From: Cryptomeria japonica
Taxonomy: Eukaryota; Streptophyta; Pinopsida; Cupressales; Cupressaceae
Length of the DNA: 64,000 bases
Reading direction: 5' to 3'
Assembly: GCF_030272615.1 (NCBI RefSeq)
Contig: NC_081410.1
Location: 220,337,415-220,401,414 of the forward strand
Below the pieces are notes generated by a model that saw only the letters and a list, made by a program, of their open reading frames with translations, was not told the DNA's origin and did no database searches. The translations under genes and the position numbers were made by a program. Positions 12,823-24,809 of the stretch are shown piece after piece (position 1 is the first letter of the stretch; each line of letters begins with the position of its first letter).

Positions 12823-13946
12823 TGTTGGAAAGAGACATTGCATATATGTTGAGATATTGTCATTGATGGCAACTCATATCAGAATTGGCATCCACACTTC
12901 ATGTTTTTATCATTCTGAAAGATTGATTGAAGATTGATCAAGTATTGGTGAGGTCCGGTAAGAACAGTGTATTCAGTAGAGTGTATAGTGTTTTGGTTTG
13001 AGGATTATTTTGGTTGAGTATTTTTCTTTGCATATTTGGGAGATGTGTTGTGGATATGAAATTTTCCTTATTCTAGGTTTGTCACCTTCGGTGATAAGTT
13101 TTACGTAAGTTGAAGATTCGGTAATCATGTTTTGGCTAGAATAGTGGTTATCAGTGGTAATGTGTGATAATTAATTTTGCGGATCTTATGGATCAATTTT
13201 TGATTATGTGTTTGAGGTTGATAAGCCAACTTGTGGGAAGCATGTGGACATTTTTTTTAGTTCACTTAGTTGTTTCTAATCAGATTGAGCTGACTTGTGT
13301 ATACATTTCAACTTTTGTGACGTTTTCTTGAAGCCAACATGGTGGTGACCTAAATTGGTGATGCGGATATATAAGACGGGTTTATTTGATCATTTTGGTG
13401 ATATATGATTGTGTGAAATGTGTGAATTCTCGATTATGCATAATTTCACGTGTGCAAGGTGAAGATTGGTGCTCTGGTATGTGCCAGAATATCAGAATAG
13501 AACAGTATTATAGAGCAGACTAAGAATATGTTTTGTGCTTAACCAGAAATACTTAGGCATTTGTTGATGTTATTTCATAATTAAAAATACATTTTAATCT
13601 CTTACAAATGCTTTGTAAGGTAGTGAGCCTTCTGAGTTATATCCCTTATTTGTACATTGAGTAGTAACCTCTAGGTAGTGTGCTTGAATGCATGTGCATT
13701 CCCCTTATGTAATATTTTTATACTTTTAGTAGAGTATATTAATATTGTGGGTTAGAATCCCATCGCGATTTTTCCCTTAACTGGGTTTCCACATAAAAAT
13801 ATTGGTGTTGTGTTGCTAATCTTTTCTTTGTGTTTCTACACTTTAATTTCTTTCATATGCATTAAGTGGTTTGAAGGACAGATTGTCAAAGTTAAAAATT
13901 GCAGGACACTGATTCACCCACCTCTTAGTGTTCATTGATTCCAACA
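12823..13946 (+). repeat. 5' LTR of element E
   Basis: Runs from tgttggaaagagac to gattccaaca. It holds the U3 motif ttgtcattgatggcaac (12857-12873), the conserved block cgatttttcccttaactggg (about 13766-13785) and the U5-end motif gattcacccacctcttagtg (about 13911). Pairs with 18990-20117. Confidence 0.92.
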
Positions 13947-13948
13947 AT

Positions 13949-13961
13949 TGGTAATAGATCC
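13949..13961 (+). other. Degenerate primer binding site, element E
   Basis: tggtaatagatcc, two bases after the LTR, differs from TGGTATCAGAGCC at three positions. It still marks the tRNA-iMet type. Confidence 0.7.
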
Positions 13962-14014
13962 TATTCACTCAGAAGAAGTCTAACAACTTGAGGTTGATCC
14001 AGGAAGGTGAATCA

Positions 14015-15199
14015 ATGGATTTTGGTAGTCTTAGAAAGTAGCTAGTTGTTTCTCTTGAAGATCTTTATCATGCACAAGATGAGAACCGACAAGTGAAGGC
14101 AAATCTCAAAGATGTTGAAGAATACATTGAAACATTGAAGGATCAGTTGAACAAATCAAGGGAAAAGAGAAAGGAACTTGTTGATCAGCTAAAGTAGAAG
14201 GAAAGTTAAAGCATTGATGAAGAAGCCTTGAGGGAAAAGACAGAAGAATGTGATAGACTAACTAGAGCGAATACAGTCTAGAAGAATGAAATGGAAGCTA
14301 TTGTGATGAGACTAACAAAAGAGATTGAAGAAAGGAAGAAGAATGAAGAAAAGATTGCTCAATCCCTGAAAGAAAATTTTGAAGAATGTTGCAGACTTGA
14401 AAGTAAGAATGGACAATTGAAGCTTGACCTACAAGATGCTAGACAACATGAGGAATATCTTGAAAGGTGGATCATTCTTATTAGATATGATCTTGATGTT
14501 GTAAATGAATACAAGGAGAAGTTCTAGATCAATTCAACTAAGCTTGATGAAATGCTTGCAAGTCAAAAGAATCCTAATGACACTCAAGGTCTTGGATATG
14601 AGAAAGGAGAAAGCTCCAGGTTTGGTCAAAGGAATCCTAAGACTCAACAGTAGAAGAATAACTCAAGAAAGCCTCTGGTAAGACAGTCTAATGCTCATAA
14701 ATTCAATGGCAATTATTTTGTTTGCAATAAATTTGGTCATATGGCTAGTCAATTCAGAAATAGGATGATTAATAGCGCTTTATACTTTACTAGCCAATGT
14801 TTCAAATGCAATAAGTATGGTCATAAGGCAAATATATGTAGAAGTATGGTGAATAAATTTCAAGATAAGAGAAATGTCAGATGTTATGCATGTGGTATGT
14901 TTGGACATGTTGCTAATCAATGCAAAAGAAATCATATTAATTTTAGACCTATGCAAGGAAATGTTATTTTCTATGCTTGCAACAAATCTGGTCACATTGC
15001 CAAATAGTGTAGAAGCGAAAATATGAATAGGAGAGGTTTGGAAGACAAGAACAAGAATGGGAAGCCAAATGAGAATAGAAAAGAAAAAGTTGAGGAGATC
15101 AGAGATCAAATGAAGAAGACATGGGTTAAGAAGATTGATTTAGAGGCACAAAGTGGGTCCACACCTTATTCTGGTGTTGGAACTACATCCAGTAACTAA
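14015..15199 (+). pseudogene. Element E ORF1: gag-like coiled-coil protein with CCHC knuckles
   Basis: One frame of 395 codons from the ATG at 14015 (MDFGSLRK) to TAA at 15197, broken only by in-frame stops. Residues 1-190 are rich in E, K, L and Q with heptad spacing and read as coiled coil (for example IEERKKNEEKIAQSLKENFE). Then come four CCHC-type zinc knuckles: CNKFGHMASQF (decayed), CFKCNKYGHKANIC (intact), CYACGMFGHVANQC (intact) and YACNKSGHIAK followed by a stop (decayed). A basic tail follows. Knuckles of this type bind nucleic acid in retroelement Gag; the coiled coil could drive multimerisation. There is no recognisable capsid domain by eye. The same protein is encoded at 57596-58735 and 63361 onward. 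Confidence 0.85.
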
Positions 15200-15619
15200 A
15201 CCTAGGAATCCAGTCTTGGGAGAGTTATAATGCATATCTTTCAAACCCCCTGTTTGAAGATCTATGCCTATTTTCAGCAGGTTACAAAAGTGTTTATGAT
15301 TGCATATGTTTTTAGTAGATTTTTGGAATAATTAAACCTATTTGAAGATCCGGTGAAGAATTTCTGACAGATATAGAGAATCTGAAAGAATTAGGGCAGA
15401 GTGCATTTATTACAGTAAAAAGTTAAATCTAAGGTAACTTTTCCTCTTCATTTCAAAATTTGTGATTGAAGAAGAGAAGTATAGAGATCTCTACAAAGAA
15501 GGCGATCAAGAAAAATTTGGTGCTATTGATTTCTGAAGAGAATTGGCGAGTAAACCTAACCCAACATCAAAGGTATTTATCAGTGAAAACCCCTTTTAGG
15601 TTAATCATTAATCTGCAAA

Positions 15620-18600
15620 ATGGTTGCATCTGGTACTGCAACCCCTCTAGTTGTCAATATCACTGAGCGTGCTCATCCCAACTTTAAGAATCATCCATTC
15701 ATTTCAATGGAGGATGACTCTAAGAGTGATTTTTCATCTATACCCTACAAAGTCCCGCATATAGAAGATATAAGGGTTTACACACATGATTCGATTGAAT
15801 AATTGGGAAGCTCACAGTTGCTGAATCTTTTCAATAATTGGTTATCTGATCAAAGTTCCACATTTAAACCTAAATTCCAAGAATTGGAAAGCAAGGGTTT
15901 TTCTCAATTTGTGAAGTTTTTGATGACGTACGAACAACAATGGATTCAGTACATTCTAATTCATGTTCATGATGAATTCATGTGGTTAGAAAAGACACAG
16001 AAGATCACTAAAGGTGTGATTCAGGTAGTAACATGGTTGTGTGCATCCAGCCCATTGCCATCTCTAAAACCAATGAAGAATGACATTGTAACCAATGCAA
16101 ATGGGTCAAAGTTTGATAAACGAGCAATGACTATTGATGACATATTGGATGATAACATTTGGTTTGCATCCATAGTGATAGGCTATAATATTTATTACTC
16201 CAGCCGAATGAACTTTGTATTCGGTACTGTAGTATAAGTTGCATATAAGATGTTAAGGGAGAATAAAAAATACAATCCTTGCGAGTTCCTTTGTAGTGAG
16301 CTCATCAAGAATCTGAAGAAGATCAAAGAAAACAAGAAGCACCCCTTCAAATATGATACTCTACTTCTATGCACATTCTTCTATTTGAAGAATGAGATTC
16401 CAGGAGTTGGTCCAGTACAGTGGGAATTTGATAGGCCTATGGGTATGTAGATCTAGGAGTATCTCTACAGCTCTGATGACTCCAAAGCCTGATGGGGATA
16501 TTTAAAGAACATTCAGGAGGAAAAGCATGAGAGGGAGAGAATCCCAAAATCTATTATGGAAAAATATGCTAACACCATTTGTTTCATGGTTGGCATCGAT
16601 CAGTGCTTGATGAAAGTGGTGGAGCCTCGAATTTCATGGATTGTACCAATGGGATATGAGGTTGATGAAAAAATTTTGGAACTATATGCACAACATTTTT
16701 TAAGCCAACTGGTGGACTCTAGTGAAGAAAGGTTCGGAACCTACAAGGAGAAGAGCCTAAAACTTCATTAGCAATTTAAGAGACCAATCATTCAGGAGAA
16801 GGTCCGGAAAGAGGTTGAATCTTTTTCAGAAAGCATGGGGATATCAAAAGAGGCAGTCTGAAAATCTAGAGAGGAAAACATTATGTCTGAAGGGCAATCA
16901 GTAAGAGTGAAGAAGGATCCAGTAGAATTCCCTAAGCCTAAAGCCATAACTAAAAGTACTACTCCTATTTCTCAGCCTCCCAAGCCCAAATCATTAGTTA
17001 AGCCATCTGGTGGAGTGTAGAAGAAGAAATTAGTTAGATTTGTGGTGGTTGATGAAGAAGAAATTGAATCAGATGAAGCAGTAAGAGAAGTAAAGGAAAA
17101 GCACCTAAGATCACCAAGGTCACTAAGGAGAAACCATCCAGCAGAACCAAATCTAGAAATAAACCAAAAGTTGAGCTTGATGAGGCATTGCAGTCAAGAA
17201 AACATCAAGGTAATTACATTATTGTGCCCCCTATTACATTAGAATAAATTGTTAATTCAATTGTCAAGGACGGTAATTTGAAACCACTATCTGACTGGTA
17301 TGAAAATTTTGATGAAAGTGGGAAGAGGACATTAGAAGAAATTATAGTTGAATATATGAATGTATATACTAAAGCCTTGATAGAGTTATCATCTGTAATT
17401 CCAAAGAGTTTATATGATATTTTGGACACTCGAAGACTAACAACAAATAAAGAAGATGAAAAATTGAAGGAATATATATTGGTCAATTTATGTTCAATTA
17501 TTTCTAAGGAGGAGATAGTTAGATTACTCTATTTAGCGAAGGATAAGTTTCGAAGGAAGCACAAATTTAATAAGATCGTGTTTGGCAAAATTGATGAAGT
17601 TGCTAAGGAAACAGTGAAAATTTAGAGAAATTTTTTGGAATAAATTCAATATGAAGTCAATCCAGAAAAGGAAAAAGATAACATACCTTCAATTCTATAA
17701 GTGTGGTTAGTTGAATAGGTAGTAGGTGATACTTCTATTCAAGAAAATCAATCAGCAGAACATGTAGAAGCCAATGTTCTGGGAGAAAGCAAAATGGAGA
17801 ATGATGCAAGTGTGGGTGAAGCTAATGTAACAGATAAAGTTGAGATCCCTCTAGCACCTGAAAAGGAAGTAGTTGAAGATGGAGAAGAAAAAGGTCAAGG
17901 TTGAAGTTGGAACTGAAACAAGAGACACTACAGAGACTATGAAAGGTAAGCAGATCACTAATGACCCAGAATTTATACAAGGACCAATAAATCTTTCTTT
18001 TCTATCTCCCATACAAAAACTTCAGTTGGCATCTTTTGCTCAAGCCAAAGCCAATGAAGATCTTCTAAGTTCTCACATTGAAGATAGCTTGTTAATGAAC
18101 ATATAAGTCAATACTTTGGAGAAGTTAATGCCCTCATTCTAAAAGGATACATCTAATACTTCATTCGGGAAATTGAAAAGTCTAATTGATTTTGTTAATT
18201 CTCACTTTGAATCTTTTGAGAAATCTACAGAGGTAAAGGTCGGGAATGAGTTTGATGCTAAAAGGCTCCACACCCTAAATAAAATGATCTCAAACGACGA
18301 TAGACTCATATTAAGTAATTGTGTGAAAAGCATGTAGGATGCAATAACCGAAGGTGGAAACCTGTATAAATCATGCTTATCCCTAAACAAGTTCATCGTG
18401 GATATTGAGAACAAGTATCAAGAGTACAAGGATCAGTTGGAAATCTTATCTCATTCAGTTGATCCTTTGTCAAATTCCTTAAGCCAGCATGAAAATCAAC
18501 TAATTTCATTGCTTGAGAAGATTCGGAGTCTGAGCTATGGTCGGAAAAGGTTAATTGGCAGAGTTGGAGAACTTAGGAGTCATATTGTCCCTAAGTTGGA

Positions 18601-18757
18601 AGTAATGCTTAATGTTCTTCAAGATGCTCAGAGTGCTCTCAAGACAAATGATCCAGTTGATCTCAAGACCGCAGTATATAAGAATCTACAAAAGGGTTGG
18701 GATAGTCACTTGGACTCTTTGAAGAATCTGTATATAGATATTTTCAAGTTTTTGTGA
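15620..18757 (+). pseudogene. Element E ORF2: large protein of unknown function
   Basis: About 1,045 codons from the ATG at 15620 (MVASGTATPLVVNITE) to TGA at 18755, with many stops and two frame changes (near 17110-17270 and near 17870). I do not recognise the family. Conserved with F ORF2: SIVIGYNIYYSSRMNFVF, YKMLRENKKYNPCEF, NLKKIKENKKHPFKY, ICFMVGIDQCLMKVVEP, GYEVDEKILELYA, and a helical block near 17300 (TLEEIIVEYMNVYTKALIE). The C-terminal part (18200-18757) looks helical or coiled. No catalytic signature of protease, polymerase, RNase H or integrase is visible. Similarity across two separate elements shows that it once encoded a real protein. It could be an element-specific accessory protein or a captured host gene; I cannot decide. 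Confidence 0.75.
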
Positions 18758-18960
18758 AGACTGTATAGTATTTTTGGCCTCAATTCTTGATTTCCGGTAT
18801 CTTACCTTTGTCATTGATGTCAAAGAGGGAGTATATAGGAGTGAAAAATATTGCTCTAAGGGGGATTTCCTTAATTCTTTGATTCTTTGGAATCTAGCGA
18901 TTATATTTTTGGTTGTAGTGTATTTATTTTGGTCTTGGTTTGACATAGTCATTTTTCACT

Positions 18961-19040
18961 GTGTTGCCATTAATGCCAAAGGGGGAGATTGTTGGCAAGA
19001 GACATTGCATGTATGTTGAGATGTTGTCATTGATGGAAAC
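18961..19040 (+). promoter_or_regulatory. Polypurine tract within an inverted repeat, element E
   Basis: PPT ccaaagggggagat at 18976-18989 abuts the 3' LTR (tgttggc at 18990). Upstream arm gttgccattaatgccaa (18963-18979) pairs with U3 arm ttgtcattgatggaaac (19024-19040) at 14 of 17 positions; the 5' LTR copy of the U3 arm (12857-12873) would pair at 15 of 17. Confidence 0.78.
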
Positions 19041-20117
19041 TTGTATCAAAATTGGCATATGCACTTCATGTTTTCATCATTCTAGAGGATTGATTGAAGA
19101 TTGATCAAGTATTGGTGAGGTCCGATAATAACAGTGTATCTGACAAAGTGTACAGTGTTTTGATTGGCGGATTATTTTTCTTGATTATTTTTCTTTGTGG
19201 ATCTAGGAGATATGTTGTGGATACACAATTTACCTTATACCAGATTTGTGGCCTCTGGTGATAAGTTTTGTGTAAGTTAGAAGATCTGGTAATCACGTTT
19301 TGGCTAGAATAGTGGTTATTAGTGGTAATGTGTGATAATTCATTTTGTGGATCAATTTCTGTGATTGATTATGTGTTAAAGGTTGGTAAGCCAACCTGTG
19401 GGAAGCATGTGGACATCTGGTTTTAGTTTTCTTAGTTGTTTTAGATCAGATTGAGGTGACTTGTGTACATGTTTCATCTGTGTGACATCTTCTTGAAGCT
19501 GAGGTGGTGGTGACCTAAATTGGTGATGCAGATATATAAGATAGGTGTATTTGATCATTTTGGTGATAGATGATTGTGTGAGATGTTTGAATGATCAACT
19601 GTGCATAGTTTCACATGCACAACGTGAAGATTGGTGCTCTGGTATGTTGCAAAATATTAGAACAAAGCAATATTGTAGAGAAAAGTAAGAATATATTTTG
19701 TGCTTAACCAAAACTATACGTAGGCATTTATTGATGCTATTTCATAGTTAAAAATACATTGTAATCTATTACAAACACTTTGTAAGGCAATGACCCTTCT
19801 GGGTTGTATCCCTTATTTGTACATTGAGCAGTGAGCTCTAGATAGTGTGCCCAGATGCATGTGCATTCCCCTTATGTAACATTTCTATACTTTTAGCTGA
19901 GTATATTAATATTGTGGGTTAGAGTCCCACAATGGTTTTTCCCTTAACTGGGTTTCCATGTAAATATCTTGGTGTTATGGTGTTGTTGATCTTTTCTTTG
20001 TGTTTCTGCACTTTAATTTCTTTCATATGCATTAAGTGGTTTAAATGACAGATTGTCAAAGTTAAAAATTGTAGAACACTAATTCACCCCCCCTCTGAAT
20101 ATTCATTGATTCCAATA
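18990..20117 (+). repeat. 3' LTR of element E
   Basis: Runs from tgttggcaagagac to gattccaata (terminal CA mutated to TA). It matches the 5' LTR throughout but with many substitutions and small indels, indicating an old insertion. The U5-end motif aattcaccccccctctgaat lies at 20081-20100. Confidence 0.92.
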
Positions 20118-20389
20118 GATTGCACATGTTCCCTTATCCCCCTAGGACGTCATGGTCCTGCTATGGCGCCATGGTCCCTATTGGGTGCCATGATCCCATT
20201 GGAGCGCCCTAGTCCCTAAACAGGGTGACCAAGGGTAGGCATAAGATCAGGCTTTAGATATTGAGTTGATTGATCTGATTTATGAATAGAGTAATAATTC
20301 TCAATTCTTGATTTTGTAGATGTTACCATATATGTGAGAGCACACTACTAGATTTACATATTAGAATCTGTGGAGCCAAATTCCATGAA

Positions 20390-21310
20390 TGTTAGAGGAG
20401 GACATAGAGCTAACAAATGTGTAATATGCCCTCTATCAAGTTTCATCTGGTGATGCTCATGGCACTGATGGATAAATGGGATCTGGATACCTCCATTTTT
20501 TTCCTACCCATAGGGGAGATAACAGTTATGCTAGAAGATGTGTACCACATCTTTAGACTTCCTATTAGAGGACAGACTATGAGGTATCAGACGGATCACA
20601 CTTTGACTGATTTGAGGCAAGAGAAGATGTACTGCATTGGTAGAACCATGTGTGCAAAGACTAGGGGTTGAATCCTCATCAATTGGCTACTTCATTCTAT
20701 AAACAGAGTTACACTAGTGAGGAGATTGATGATAGTGACAATGGGCCTAGCCATATGCCCTAATGGATGGGGTAGTCACATGTACAAGGGCCTCATATAT
20801 GTTATCTAGGAAATGGAGGAGCAGTGCACAGTATTCAGATGGGGACGAAGCATGATTGCCCATCTCTACCATGATCTAGCAGAGTATGTTTATGGAGAGG
20901 GATGGAGAGGGACAGATCTTGATGACTTGCACCCTTTTGCAGATCTGGATGTTTGAGAATATCACATGTACTAGGCTAGAAAGACTTCCAGTAGATGTGG
21001 ACATCGATGTGCTAACATCATATGCTTACCCACTCACTAGACCATGCCAAATGTGTTATTTGTTGTATTGGAGAGTAGTTGTAGACATATTGAGGTCAGA
21101 TGATATTACATGGAGGCCACACCAGCGGATGACCACTTGGTCAAATCAGCGCAGGCAACTTTCCCTTATGCAAAGGAACTTCTTCTTAAAGGATTGCCAC
21201 AATTACATCGTATTCTCATTCTACTTCAACCGAGTGAGGCAGTAGTTTGGGCTAGAGTAGGGTGTTTCTTCAGGTATTACAATCTATATACAACACTCTT
21301 GAGCTGATGT
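20390..21310 (+). pseudogene. Plant mobile domain (PMD, aminotransferase-like) pseudogene, 5' part
   Basis: Broken frames together resemble the plant mobile domain of MAIN/MAIL-type proteins and of some plant transposons: LMALMDKWDLDTSIFFLPIG then GEITVMLEDVYHIFRLPIRG (20450-20570), FRWGRSMIAHLYHDLAEYVYGEG (about 20838-20905), LLQIWMFENITCTRLERLP (about 20930-20990), then YWRVVVDILRSDDITWRPHQRM (about 21066-21130). At least two frame changes and several stops are needed, so it is not functional. PMD proteins are linked to silencing and genome stability in Arabidopsis, but many PMD copies are carried by mobile elements; this copy's origin cannot be told from here. It was later split by element B: a coiled-coil tail resumes at 44033. 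Confidence 0.7.
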
Positions 21311-22139
21311 GAGACTGGGAGAAGTTCCTAGGCCTACTACAGATTATATAGAGCTAACCGACTTAGATGATGAGAAGAGAGATGTTGAGGTCTCGTTTAA
21401 TGATGATGTATGAGTTTAGTGCAGTTACATCACATGGTGGGATGGGAATCACCTTGGAGCCATATCCCCATTAGAATATCCGAAGGGGAATTCTAGTCCA
21501 TGGATGAGATCAACTGAGTTCCCTAGTGAGGACCACGAGGCATCCGAGGATCCTGAAGATACTTAAGATTATCAGGATGAGAGAGAGGAGGAGGGAGATT
21601 GGGAGGAGGTTGGTATCAACGGGGAGGGAAGTTAGGAGGGAGATTGTGGTGAAGATGAGCAGGAGGATGAGGAGGATGAGGAAGAGGAGGAGGAGGATGA
21701 GGATGATGAGGATGAGGATGCTCATGATCATATATACCCTCACACCATAGCCCTAGATCCTCTAATAGTAGAGAAGGGAGAAGAGGATGCAACAAGAGAG
21801 GTGGAGGAGGAAGCACTAAAGAGGCTAGTCTGGAGCTTACACCAATCATCTTTGATAAGCCTACATCCTGAGGTACCAAAGCACTATGAGAATGGAGAGG
21901 GGAGTGTCTCTAGACCACAAATGACTGTGGCACAGGCCCCTATTACATCCAACCCACACTGGTAGGAGGGTGACCCAAGTATATTCTCATCATTATCTTA
22001 AGTTAGTCATTTGAATTCCTAAACAACGTTTATGTAAATAATCTTATTCTCTCTTCTACAATTGGCATACAGGAGTGGTGATCTCTTATCCAACACACCT
22101 TATTTAATATCATCATTGCTTCACATATTCCTCGGTCTT
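21311..22139 (+). other. Acidic low-complexity region downstream of the PMD, with possible intron
   Basis: A GA-rich tract at 21540-21735 (gaggatgaggaagaggagg and similar) would encode a long Glu/Asp-rich stretch in one frame. That fits an acidic linker in the same broken gene. A gtatat...tacag pair (about 21977 to 22072) could be an intron. The last bases 22140-22144 (CATAG) are the left target duplication of element B. Confidence 0.4.
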
Positions 22140-22498
22140 CATAGTGTTAGTAGCAATCAAGAAGGAAGACTGAGAGGGGGGGTGAATCAGTTTTTACTAG
22201 ATCTCAGCAAATTAAACTCCAAAACATAAAATGATAAACCACAACAACATAGAAATAAGAAAATTAATAACACAACACATAATACCAAGATTTTGACATG
22301 GAAAACCCGGTTAAGGGAAAAACTACGGTGGGAACCTACCCACAATAAGATGGTACTCTGCAACAGTATGTGAAAATATTATAATGGGGAATGCACATGC
22401 ATTCAAGCACAATGCTTAGAGCTCACTGCTCAAAAAATATATGCTCAGAAGGCTACAACCCTCAAGGAAGTCTCACTCAATTATAATATAATTCAAAC

Positions 22499-23974
22499 TG
22501 TAGCATAGGAAATGGGAAATCATCACAAGTAATATAAAATACTAATCTAGCTCAATCACGAAAGCTTAAATGTAATGATCTATCCTAACACACTCAATAG
22601 AGACATGAAAATGAAACGTTCAAAACTAAGGATTATGCAAACCAAATGTAGATCTGAATGCTTCCTTCATGCGGCTCCATTTTTCTTCTTTCTTCTCCAA
22701 ATAGTTTTGTTGTGGATCTCACCTACTAGTGCATGATCATGATATGAAAGCAAGTAAATAAGATATTGGCGCAAGAGTACTCGAAGTGTGATTTGACAAA
22801 GTGATTAGAAATTCGATAATCTGATTAGGGATTAGATTGAAGAAATTCATCCAATTTATAGACAAATTGGAGAGATGATCAAATTAGCATGATTCAATTC
22901 AAATAGAAATTGCAAATCAAAAATGTCAATTATGACAAATTATGCACCTTCTATGCAAAATTTGATTGATTGATAATTCATGACAATTTATGACAAATTT
23001 CTATGTCAAGAATTGATTGATTGTCAATTATGACAAATTGTGACAAATTTCTATGTCATTCCCATGAAATTAGGAGAAAAATAGGAGAGAATTGAAATTA
23101 GGAATTAGAAAATAGAAAAATAGAAAATTGATGACAATTAGGAAATTAAGTGAATTAATTAATAATTTTTCATTTATTAATTAATTCACAAAGAGAGGAA
23201 TTATTAGCCAATTAAATGAACATTTAATTGTGATGAGAAGACTTAGGATAAATAATTAATTTATTAATCCTAAAGGGAGAAAATGACAAACAAGGTTAAA
23301 TGATTAAATCACGAAACCCTAGAAGATGAATTAGCAATGCAAAGATGACAATTAGGTCTTGATGAAAGATAATTGACTTGATCATGATTCGGATTAACAA
23401 AGGACCAATGTGATAAATGATTTGATTGATAAATGCGCCAATTGATGAGGAACAATGACTAATTGATACAAATTGACATAATTGAGACAAACAACGTTCG
23501 ATGACAAATCGATCGCAAAATGACAAGATTGACAAGAGGACAAGAATCGATGACAAAATAGATTGCAAGACGACAAGATTGAAAATGACAACGATCAATG
23601 ACAAATTAATCGCAAAATGACAAGATCGAACATAACAATGATCGATGACAAATCGATCGCCAGATGATAAGATTGATAAGAGGACAAAACCCTAATTAGG
23701 ATTGATGATGTCCAAAATGATGACAAATGAGCACGCACATAGATGCGACAAGATAAGATTGACCAAAATCATGACTGAAGATTATTGTTGACAAGACCAA
23801 ATTTGAGAGCGAGATGAATGAAGAATGCAGAAGAATGACTCGATGCTCGCAAATGATAAAGACCAAGTGCGTGACATAGGAGAAATGTTAATGCGACGCA
23901 AAAACCTAAAATGAGGCAATGCGCAAATGTTAAAGTATGACTCCGCAAGCGTTGACCATTTTTAGGTGTCTACA
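22499..23974 (-). mobile_element. Solo LTR H inserted in element B's left LTR
   Basis: 1,476 bp flanked by a perfect 5-bp duplication CAAAC (22494-22498 and 23975-23979), with ends TGTAG...CTACA on the plus strand. Aligning the two LTRs of B shows that this block is absent from the other copy. Read on the minus strand it begins TGTAGACACCTAAAAATGGTC, so I assign the minus orientation. It has no coding sequence. The interior is AT-rich and carries degenerate repeats (23440-23700). The parent element is not present in the window. Confidence 0.9.
23440..23700. repeat. Degenerate short tandem repeats inside solo LTR H
   Basis: Repeated phrases built from gatgacaaatcgatcgcaaa and atgacaagattgacaagagg recur about every 30-60 bases (near 23494, 23548, 23597 and 23641). 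They contain the palindrome ATCGAT/CGATCG. They are degenerate and non-coding. Confidence 0.6.
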
Positions 23975-24809
23975 CAAACTATAATCCGGAAGAAATTAAC
24001 TATAATAATAGCATCTACAAATGCCTGATGACAGTTTTGGTTAAGCACAGTTGTCTGCTTTGCAACACCAAACACACCTCAACACTTTGTTGAGTGATAT
24101 ATCCTTGTTCACACATTTGTTTCTCTCTAAAAATGCAAACACAATGGAAAAACCTAAATTACATAAGCATCTCACCTATATATACAAATAATCAACCTTG
24201 ATTGCAAGGTCAACTAAACCCTCAACTCATAATTACAAAAATATATTACATGATACAAAGATCAACTACCAGACCAACATTATGATTTACATTACATAGC
24301 ATGGACATAATTCAAATTCCCAAAGGATTTCATCCATCGTAAATCCCACCATGATCAACCGCAACATGCTACACCATTAAAAATATTGCATAACACGCAA
24401 ATCATCACTAATTCATAGAAATTACCAAAAAATTGCACAATGATCAATGCAAATCACCAAACAATTAGGATAGGACTAGGAAATACCAGAAAGCACATTA
24501 GAATCATCCAGAACAGTTGCACCAACACCTCTTTTCAAATCTTCATCGGTCAACATCTCAAAGCTCAAGAACGCAACCAATCAGAAATTGTCATGAGGAA
24601 AGATAACTTGCGGAGCACCAAATCACAAACCATCTAAAATGAAGATACACAAGATCATCCCAAACAATATCCCAAAGTTTCAGCACAGGATTTGATCACA
24701 CCGGATATACAGGAGGAAATACTGGATTCTGCAAAATAGTGATCAACATAACCAAACTACAAAACCAGACCAAAAACTCTTCCCAAACTCACCGAAATAA
24801 CTCACGGGA

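Larger units (their letters stand above)
12823..20117 (+). mobile_element. Element E: non-autonomous two-ORF LTR retrotransposon without pol
   Basis: LTRs at 12823-13946 and 18990-20117; target duplication CATTG (12818-12822) versus GATTG (20118-20122), four of five matching. The internal region has a degenerate tRNA-iMet primer site, ORF1 (coiled coil plus CCHC knuckles), a roughly 420-bp spacer (15200-15619), ORF2 (large unknown protein) and a perfect PPT. I see no protease, integrase, reverse transcriptase or RNase H motif in any frame. The same ORF1-ORF2 layout recurs in F. The PPT and LTR signals match the Copia families here, so trans-mobilisation by a Copia element is a reasonable inference. 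Confidence 0.9.

Noticed and set aside
21510-21879. Leu/Ile-rich and Pro/His-rich minus-strand ORFs
   Set aside because: They are antisense shadows of the GA-rich acidic tract at 21540-21735.
23440-23700. CRISPR-like array
   Set aside because: The repeats are degenerate with unequal spacing, inside a plant solo LTR; no cas genes.
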